Origin: Macrostomum hystrix
Taxonomy: Eukaryota; Platyhelminthes; Macrostomidae
Reading direction: 5' to 3'
Length of the DNA: 64,000 nucleotides
NCBI GenBank assembly: GCA_950097015.1
Contig: CATNEN010000005.1
Coordinates: forward strand, 372,001 to 436,000
Made by a program: the position numbers and the translations under genes. A model generated the notes under the pieces. That model was not told where the DNA came from. It searched no databases and saw only the letters and a list, made by a program, of their open reading frames with translations. Positions 1-10,200 of this stretch are shown piece after piece (position 1 is the first letter of the stretch; every line of letters begins with the position of its first letter).

Positions 1-352
1 TTTCCAAACTTTCCAAACTATCCCCCTCCTTCCCAAACTACCCCTCCCCTTACCAAACTACCCCTCTCCTTCCCAAACTATCCCTCTCCTTCCCAAACTA
101 CCCCTCTCCTTCCCAAACTACCCCTCTCCTTCCCAAACTACCCCTCTCCTTCCCAAACTACCCCTCTCCTTCCCAAACTACCCCTCTCCTTCCCAAACTA
201 CCCCTCTCCTTCCCAAACTACCCCTCTCCTTCCCAAACTACCCCTCTCCTTCCCAAACTACCCCTCTCCTTCCCAAACTACCCCTCTCCTTCCCAAACTA
301 CCACTCTCCTTCCCAAACTACCCCTCTCCTTCCCAAACTACCCCTCTCCTTC
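1..352. repeat. 20-bp minisatellite in CM1-type gene intron
   Basis: About 17 nearly perfect copies of a 20-bp unit (cccctctccttcccaaacta), slightly degenerate at the left edge. It lies in the intron downstream of the last visible exon of the minus-strand coiled-coil gene, and the array begins about 30 bases from that exon's donor site. It continues past the window edge. Confidence 0.95.
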
Positions 353-379
353 ACAACAACTCCAAGAAACTTCACTCAC

Positions 380-738
380 AGTTAAATTTGAAGCGACAGG
401 CGGCAATTCGCGAATGGAGAATTTTTCTAGCATTCTCTTCCTCTGCTCAGAGTAGCACTGCATAGCGGCTAGTTCGCGTCGCAACGATCGCAGCAGATTG
501 TAATCGGCGCTCTGAGCTCGCTGCAGTACAGGCAGGCTGGCGTAGTGACGCAGTCGGTTGTCGATGCGCAACAGGGCTGAATCTAATTCAGCGCAGCACT
601 CGCGATTCTGACGTTTAAGTAGTTCAAGATCCTCTAGGCTGCCGATGCAGTGGAGGCGGTAGGACTCCTCGCGACTTTGGCAACGGGCGAACCGCTGCTG
701 CTGCTGCTGTTTCGGTAGCTGCTTTTCAGTTGGAGGAT
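380..738 (-). CDS. CM1-type gene exon 10 (last visible)
   Basis: 359 nt, acceptor CTAATCGCAG|, donor ACT|GTGAGTGAAG, phase 1 in and 0 out. Contains QQQQQ and a long coiled coil ([40 protein letters not shown]). The donor shows that the gene continues beyond the left edge. Confidence 0.75.
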
Positions 739-1022
739 CTGCGATTAGGGCATAATCAAGGACAGAATTAAATTAACGAGTCAAAATAATAAAAAGAGAG
801 ACAGAGACAGGCAGGCAAAGACAGACAGACGGACAGAAAGACAGAAAGACAGAGAGACAGATAGACAGACAGACAGACAGACACACAGACAGACAGGCTG
901 ACAGACAGGCAGACAGATAGACAGACAGGCTGACAGATAGACAGACAGGCTGACAGACAGACAGACAGATAGACAGACAGGCTGACAGGCTGACAGGCAG
1001 ACAGACAGACAGACAGACAGAC

Positions 1023-1053
<31 letters not shown>

Positions 1054-1200
1054 TAGGTTGACAGGCTGACAGACAGACAGACAGACAGACAGACAGGCTG
1101 ACAGACAGGCAGACAGACAGACACAGACAGACAGGCTGACAGACAGGCAGACAGACAGGCTAACAGACAGGCAGACAGATAGACAGACAGGCTGACAGGC

Positions 1201-1239
<39 letters not shown>

Positions 1240-4200
1240 TAGTATAGGAGATGCATGTAATTTTGAAACAACAGATGCAAAATAAAGGAAACTTAAAGCG
1301 AGGAAATAACTAGGCAATTATTTAAATCTAAAAAAACAAAAGACAACCTAATGATATTAAGCAATTTAACTAACCCCAAAAGTTACAAAGGAAAATAGAC
1401 GTGCAAACAACACTAACTGAACTACTAGCATGCCCGAGACATGCTACTTACAATCGTCAATTTGAACTAGATCGCGTTTTAAAGACTTAGGCCAAGGATT
1501 TGGCAATCGTTTGTAATATAGCCACAGCATGTTGTTACTGCTGCTGCTGTTGCTGTGACTCTCAGCTTTAAAAAGAAGACAAGTAGAGTGATAATTAAAA
1601 AATATAGTTTAAAAAATGATTTTTAAAAATACGATAAAAAACTCACCAGTTTTGGGACATTGTTGCACAGTCTGTGAAGCAGTCGATTTAGTAGCGAATT
1701 GGCAGATTCTATTCAGCCTAGTATTATTATCCGATTGTCTCAATTGTTTAACTAGCTGATCGGTGTCTAGAACAGCGGCAGTTAAACTGACTCGAAGACG
1801 CGCCAAAGCCGACGTCATGGTCAATAATTCGTCGCAGATTCCATTGTCGACTAATTTGTTATTATTTCTGTTGCCATTAGAAACCTGAGTTAGCAAAGGC
1901 AGAGGCGATAGGCTAAAATAATATGAGCCAGAAGAGCGAGACGACGAACTTGAAGTCGACGAAGAGCAAGACGACGAAAACGACGTGTCTTCGCCGTGAA
2001 TGCCGGCATTATCGCAGCCCGCTAATCCGCTGGGAGATAATCCGCTATCTTTACTAATAGCCGGCGATAATGGACTGTGACGAGCTGAACAAGCCGCCAG
2101 AAGGTCGATACTGACGTGACGAGGCCGACAACTTAAGGGCAGGCGATGCTGCTGCTGCTGCTGCGGTTTAGGACTAGAAGTAGCTCTTGGTTGTTCTTCA
2201 ATATTAGCCGGACAATTTCTATTAGCTACTAATAGTAGTAAAGATTCGGCTATGCTTGTTAAACGATGATTCAACTGTTCGATTGACGACAATAGACTGG
2301 CTGGAAGCTGTTGGCCGTTCGAGTTTAGTCTGAAAATGGTTATTGCATCAATTAGTAACTGCAACTCTGGGTTGAGGAGAAGCGAGTCGCCTCTTGCGCC
2401 AAGGTTCCTGCGCTCGATTCCGCGGCGAGGCCACATTTATTTGAGGCTTGCCGTGCAATTTAAGCTATTGAGGGCCAACCTCCAAGGCACAGTGAGAGTG
2501 TACACACCCCTACAGTATGTGTGCTCACGTGTGCTCAGGAGTCAGCGGAATGGGCAGAATTGCCTGCCATTGCCCTCAGTAGAAATGTCAATAGAAATGG
2601 AAAACGAAGCTTAAAAAGTGAAGAATTACCCATCTAGCTGGTGACGAAATCGGTCGCACTGCTCGCTAGACGCTGTCAGCTTCACCTGCAGGCGATGAAC
2701 TTCTTCGCGACTGCTCAGAGCCTCACTGGAAACAATTGTTTGAACTTTTATTAAGTTTATTTGATCTTAAATTTTGGCTCAAAAGTTTCTTTCTAATCCC
2801 TTTCTTTTGCCGAATCCATTTAGTCTCAAATCTAATCATTCAGTCCCTTTCGAAATCTACCTGTCTCATCCCAAATACTTTCGTCACATTTCTTATCTCC
2901 GAGTCTCATCACCAGCTCTTCAATCTCTTCTCAAATCTCGAAGTCTCATCCCTTATCCTTTAGTTTTATCCCAAATCCCGTTGTCTTACCACTAATCCGT
3001 TAGTCTTATCTCAAATCCAGTTGTCTCATCCCAAATACTTTAGTCTGGTTTCTAATCTGTTAGTCTTATCCCAAACCACACAGTCTTATCCTTAATTCTT
3101 CAGCCTCTTCTCGAAACGCCCACATAATCTATAATCCATTATTATCATCCCAAATACTAAAGTCCCATCACTAATCCGTTAGTATCATCCATAATTCGTT
3201 AGCTTTATCCCTAATCCATTAGTCTTATTCCTAATCCAGTAGTTTTATCCCTGATCCGTTTGTTTTATCCCTAATCAGCAGGTCTCATTACTAATTCGTT
3301 AGTTTTATCACTAGTCCGTTAGTTTCATCCCTAATCCGTTAGTTTCATCCCGAATCCGTTAGTATTATCCTTAATCTGTCAGTATTATCCCCTAATCATT
3401 CGGTAACATTCCTAAATCTCCCAGAAACATCGCAAATCCTTCTTCAGTCTCATCCCTAATCCGTCGGACTAATCCAAATTCCCTCAGACGTTTCTCTAAT
3501 CCCTCAGTTTTGTAAGTCAATCAGCCTTACGCAGTAGCCGACAAAAGCTCTGCTTTCAGACGCTCGTTCTCAATCCGAACATTGTCTTTCGGATTTCCAG
3601 TGGCTGTCGCAGCAGCAGCAGTAGCCGTAGCGGCATGCCGTTTCTCAGTTCGCATTGCGTCCAGCTGCGCCTGTGCAACAACTCTGGCGTCATCTGACTG
3701 GGCGGCTTCCAGCTTCCACCGCTCGGCCAGGCCGCGCCAAGTGTCCAGCTCGGTGCGGAGTCGGCGAATCTGACGCTCCGCCCGACTGGTTGCTGCGTCA
3801 GTGGCGACAGCTTCGTTGTGATTTGATAACGGCGAGGCGGCGACAATGGGAGCCGGCGAAGATTTGGCTCGAAGATTAGCCGATGCTAAGAGTTCCTTGG
3901 CAAGCGATTCCATTCTGTTGCGGGCCAGCACTTCCGCTCTCTCCTTGGCGATTTCTTCCGCTCTCTCCTTGGCGATTTGTTCCGCTCTCTCCTTGGCGAT
4001 TTGTTCCGCTCTCTCCTTGGCGATTTCTTCCGCTCTCTCCTTGGCGATTTTTTCCGCTCTCTCCCTGGCAAGTACTTCCGCTCTCTCCCTGGCAAGTACT
4101 TCCGCTCTCTCCCTGGCAAGTACTTCCGCTCTCTCCCTTGCAAGTACTTCCGCTCTCTCCCTTGCCAGTACTTCCGCTCTTTCCCTGGCGATTTCTTCCG

Positions 4201-7200
4201 CTATCCTTCTCGCAATAATTTCGGCCTTCTCATTGGCTAGTTGTTCCGCTCTCTCCTTAGCTAAATCTTCTGCCAGTTTCAAAGCCATCGCGTTGGCCTT
4301 CTGATTGATCATAGCTTCAGTTCTCTGCATAAAGTCCGCCTTCTCCTTGGCTAGAGTATCAGTCAAGCTTCTGGCTAGGACAGCAACTCGGTCTCTGGCC
4401 ATTGTCTCCGCTCTGTCCCTGGCTAGCACCTCGGCGCGTCGCCTAGCAATAGACTCGGCCCGATCTGTCACAATGGCTTCGGCTAGAACTTCGGCTCTAC
4501 CGCGCGCGATAATCTCGGCCCGATCGTTGGCCATACACTCGGACCATTGTCTAGCGAGTATTTCGGCTCGTTGGACTGCCAGAATTTCTGCCTGCTCGCG
4601 AGCTAGACCCTTGGCTAGATCTCTGGCTAGTGACTGGGCGCGCTCTCTAGCTAAAACATTGGCTCTAGCTTCTACAGCATCAGTCAGCTGCTCAGCTATG
4701 GATCTCTGTTTGGCAAGCTCTTCTACTAGTTGCTGCACCTCTTCTAGCCGTTCTATGGCCGGTGTCTGCGCCGATGCGTCAGCCTTCTTAACTGGGATAG
4801 ATTGATTTGCAGCTGGGTAATTTCTGTCTTGGTGACGCTCTGAGCTGCTGGAAGTCTCAGATGGAGTGCGAACTAGAAAATTAAAATAATGGGTGGCATT
4901 TTTAAATTGGTACGCTCAAATAATCCCAAAAAGGATAACAGTCAATGCGCTGAAATATCCCACAGACAATGCTGATAATTGACGATAGACTAAATGATCC
5001 TATATGGGGATTATTAACGATAGACTAAATGATCCTATATGGGGATTATTAACGATAGACTAAATGATCCTATATAGGGATTATTAACGATAGACTAATT
5101 GATCCCATATGGGAATAATTTACGATATACTAAATGATCCCGTAAAGGGGATACACGACGATTTGCTCAGTGATCGCAAAAGGGGATAATAAACTATAAA
5201 ATCAATGATCCTAAAGGAGATAACTAAAATATCCCCGAATGCCAATTCCACGATTGGGATGGGAACATGCGAATATAAAATTAACCTATTCAGAAAAGTA
5301 TTAAAGAGTTAGATCAGGCTCACCTCTAGCATCGCCAAACAATTGAGCCAGCTGACTACACAGTAGTTTAGCAGCCAATCGAATATCGGCAACCTGACGC
5401 CTCAGATGAGATTCGCCAGTCTCGTTATGATCATCGCCGAGTAGACTGTCGTTATCTTCACTCCGTCGGCCACTCTCGCCGTTGTCGTCAAGGCTGCAGC
5501 CGCTGAAGCTATTATTAAGAGCAGCTCCTAGGGCAGTTTGGCTAGCCAGTATTCTGGATAATAGATGGCGCAGAGTTTGAGCAGCTCCAGCTGTGCCCGA
5601 ATCGGTGATGGGATTATTGGGAGAATCGCCGGCGCCACCCAGATCGGCTAGGGTCAACAGCGGCGGCTCATTTGGCAGGTGTAAAAGAATATTGAAACAG
5701 TTGTCAGCATCTGTGGCTGCCTCTGATAGCTGCGGACTTGTCTGACAGCTGTTGTCGCGCTGCGGGATCGGAGTGACAGTGAGAAGCCGATAATGTGATG
5801 GAGTGACATTCATAAGGTGATGGAGTGACATTCATTAGGTGATGGAGTGACATTCATTAGGTGATGGAGTGACATTAATTAGGTTATGGAGTGACATTAA
5901 TTAGGTGATGGAGTGACATTCATTAGGAGATGGAGTGACATTAATTAGGTGATGGAGTGACATTCATTAGTTGATGGAGTGACATTCATTAGGTGATGGA
6001 GTGACAGAAATATAGTGATAGTGTGAAAGTAATAAGGCGATAAAGTGACTGTCATAAAGTGATAATTTGACAGTAATAAGATGGTAGAGTGACAGTAATA
6101 AGGTGATAAAGTGACAGTAATATGGTGATGAAGTGACAGTAATATGGTGATGAAGTGACAGTAATATGGTGATGAAGTGACAGTAATATGGTGATGAAGT
6201 GACAGTAATATGGTGATGAAGTGACAGGAATATGGTGATGAAGTGACAGGAATATGGTGATAAAGTGACAGTAATATGGTGATGAAGTGACAGTAATATG
6301 GTGATGAAGTGACAGTAATATGGTGATGAAGTGACAGGAATATGGTGATAAAGTGAGAGTAATATGGTGATGAAGTGACAGTAATATGGTGATGAAGTGA
6401 CAGTAATATGGTGATGAAGTGACAGTAATATGGTGATGAAGTGACAGTAATATGGTGATGAAGTGACAGTAATATGGTGATGAAGTGACAGTAATATAAG
6501 TGATAAAGGGACACTGATTATGTGATAGAGTGACAGTTATTAGGTGATAAAATAGAGTAGAGGGACAGACAGAGTCCCAGTATTATGACTGACTAAATAT
6601 GTGACCCCAAGCGCCAGACTAGTAAGAAAGAACGAAGTCGTATGTAAAAAAGTTTGCCTAAAGCAAAGCACACAAGACGGCTCTTGCTGGTATTTACTGA
6701 AGCAAGTAATTACACTTGACTTGTTCAAAGTCAAAGTCGTCCTTTCCCGTCAGTCGGAAAGCAATTTTTCAAGACTTGTTTATTAGCTTTTTTACTTAGG
6801 CAAACAAATTTTCAACTTTTAGTATAGTTCAAGGATAGTTTGCTATGCAGTTAGAAAATTAATAACAGTATTAAAGATGATAGAATTATAGATTGATACT
6901 AAAAAGACTATTATTGTCTTTGTGTCTCACGACAATGCGAGGCTTGACTTTTTATAGTAGTCAAGTAGTGAAGTTCAAAACCAGTATTTTTTCTAATTGT
7001 TAAATACGAAGCTGTTCCATTGACCGACTTTGAAAGCGTCACTTAACAACGGCTTAGGAGTCAGATCGTAATAGCCGTGATAACAATCTCCTTTACTGTT
7101 GAATCCTCCGATTGCACCAGCATAGAAATGCACAATGCGACACAGGGGATTAGTTGAACATCTGAAGACGCATTCTACTCTACTCATAGTAGCAGAGGTA

Positions 7201-10200
7201 ACACTTTGTTTAATCAACACAGCTTTAGATTCTTTAGAGCCGGGCGCGTCAATAGAACGAGCGTAACGTGAACCCAGTCGTCCGATTCGCTTAGCAACCG
7301 ATGGATCGTATCGGCACAATAGCCCGTCAATACCTGCCGAACCGTGGCTAGTACAATTCGGCATAGACAATAGTACACGCAAGCCAGACACTGTGTACAT
7401 AGCAACGCAACCAGACCCAGATTTGGCGGCGGCGGCTCCTGACGGTAGAGTACCGTCGCGTTGCCAATAGCGACTAATATCTAGGCCGAATTTAGCCGCG
7501 CCGGAACTAAGCCAACGATAACTATTATCGCTATTGGAGAGGCCACCAGTAAGTCCAATCCAAACAGTGGCACCCATTGGTGCGGTGGCAGACCACACGG
7601 CCTCCAATTGGGCATCGGATCCCACAAGGTCGCCTTCGTAGGATCTGCATAGATCTTGGGCGCCGTTGAATGTCAACGGTGACGAAGGCGGAAACGGCGA
7701 CGATAAGTACAGGGCGCACAGATCGCCGTAAAGATCGTAGTCGGATCGACCCGGAGCGCAAGCCGCACTATAGCCGATTGTTAAGGCGAGAATAACGGCG
7801 ACGCAAGAGGTTGCGAATGTCGAATTTCTTAACGACAGCATTTCCTTTTTTGAAAGCTAGAAAGCGTCTATGTTTGCAGTGGACGGAATCCAGTTCTTTA
7901 AAGTGCTTAAACCACTGAGTCAATGGGTCTAGCCAATGGGTGAAGCGTTGGTCATGATTGGTTGGTTGCAATGGAGCTAGGAAAAATATTTTTTACATTA
8001 ATAAAGGAAATTGTAAATTAGAATTTATAGAGTTTTTTTCATTTCGCATATCACTTTGTGGTGTATAACCCAGTTTTATGATCAGTTAAAAAGTTAGCAA
8101 AATTTCCGAGTTTAATTGATGTCGGAAAAATTACGGATTAACGAACATTTTCCTGATTTTTTTTAATTCGAATTATTTATGAAATTTCTTCTGCATTTCA
8201 ATCAAATTAAAACAAATTTTAAGGACTTTAAATAAATGTTTCGTATAGGTTTGAAGAAAAAAATTTTTTTATATACGGTCACTTTTTTCTTACCAAATCT
8301 TGCGCAAATCATGACATCGTGCTAACAATAGTATTTCAGGCACCCGACCTATAAAACGCGCTAAAACTCACCAATGTCGCCTGTGTCTCGCGAAGATTCC
8401 CTTCACGATTGGCTGTATTGCTGTCGCTAACTGCGCAGCCGGTCATTGTTAAGCCGCTGCCGCTTCTGCAACCCTGCTGACTAGCCTTGGACCAGGGAGT
8501 ACTGCTGCTTGGTGCGTACTGCTGGTTTAGACCGTCACCTGTTAGAGGCGACTCTTGATGCTCCCACTGTGGGATGATTTAGCGAGCAAGAGATTAGCCA
8601 CAACAGTCCCTAACTGAGGATCTTAACAGCTAGAGTGGGCCTCAACTGAGGAAAGGTTAATTATTACTAATTAGGTAACTAACACAGCTTATATTTACCT
8701 TATGCAGCATGTCCCGCAGGTGAGAGTTATCCGACTGCAGCGAGTCTCGCTCTGCAGCCATCTGTCTGAGTCTGCTGTCCTGGTCGCGCAATTCTTGACG
8801 CAGCCGCCCGGTTTCCTCCTCCCAGTAGGCCTGTTGGCTCTATGGGGAATGGACATTGGGAGGAAGAAATCAGATGGGAAATGGGAGACATTGGGAGTGG
8901 GAGGCAGTGGGAGAAGGTGGCGAAGGGGAAGACGAGGGAAGTGGGAGAATGTGGCAAAGGGGAAGAGGGAGGAAGTGGGAGAATGTGGCAAAGGGGAAGA
9001 GGGAGGAAGTGGGAGAATGTGGCGAAGGGGAAGAGGGAGGAAGTGGGAGAATGTGGCAAAGGGGAAGAGGGAGGAAGTGGGAGAATGTGGCAAAGGGGAA
9101 GTGGGAGGAAATGGGAGAATGTGGCAAAGGGGGAGAAGGAGGAAGTGGGAGAATGTGGCAAAGGGAAGTGGGAGAATGTGGCGAAGGGGAAGACGAGGGA
9201 AGTGGGAGAATGTGGCAAAGGGGAAGAGGGAGGAAGTGGGAGAATGTGGCAAAGGGGAAGAGGGAGGAAGTGGGAGAATGTGGCAAAGGGGAAGAGGGAG
9301 GAAGTGGGAGAATGTGGCAAAGGGGAAGAGGGAGGAAGTGGGAGAATGCGGCGAAGGGGAAGAGGGAGGAAGTGGGAGAATGTGGCAAAGGGGAAGAGGG
9401 AGGAAGTGGGAGAATGTGGCAAAGGGGAAGTGGGAGGAAGTGAGAGAATGTGGCAAAGGGGAAGAGGGAGGAAGTAGGAGAATGTGGCGAAGGGGAAGAC
9501 GAGGGAAGTGGGAGAACGTTGGGAAGGGAACGACAGGAGGGACAGGGAAAATGACGATATTGGGATAATCTGATTAACTAAGGTCGAAGAATAAAAAAAA
9601 CATAAAAGGTACATTTTAATATAAAGACAAGGGAATAGTTGCCTAGGAGGACAAGAAAAGCAGAAGAGTAATTCTAGAAATACGAGCTACAGCCAGTAAT
9701 AAAATGACACTAAACGGACCTTCAAAGATTATAAACGCATCCACTGCAGGCGACTATGTCGATAATTATAAACCAGAATTATAAACAGTAAATTCTAGTT
9801 GTCAAGCATAAAGTTTTAAACAGTCTTAAAGTCAATCTATAAGCCAAGTTGATATCTAATTAATGCGAAATCAAATCAAATGTAAAAGCTAATCTGTAGG
9901 TTCTGGTCGAGATTTCAATGTGTTTATATCGGTAGGCCGATATGTTTTGAAAAATGCTAATAAGCTCAATACCTAATTTGCAGAAAATATGATTTCTTCA
10001 GTCATTATACACTGGGACAGGACTTAAAAAACTAAAAGTATTTTAGAGTGCATAATTTCCCGATGGTTCCAATTACAATAGTTCTCTTCAGGGATTTCTG
10101 ATTAATTTCTATAAGCAAATATTTGCATAGCAAATTGATTTCTAGTTGGTCCAACAATAGCTTCAAGATTGCACAAACTGTAATCGGATAGTTGAAAACT

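Noticed and set aside
768-1317. Cys/Leu/Ser/Val-rich open frames
   Set aside because: Translations of the GACA simple repeat.
3846-4304. Plus-strand Ala/Leu/Ser repeat proteins
   Set aside because: Antisense frames of the octad-repeat exon.
5945-6514. 189-codon His/Tyr/Thr-rich open frame
   Set aside because: Shadow of the 22-bp minisatellite.
8695-9614. Six overlapping open frames on both strands of 170-295 codons
   Set aside because: All read through the 34-bp array; openness comes from the unit lacking stops, not from coding.
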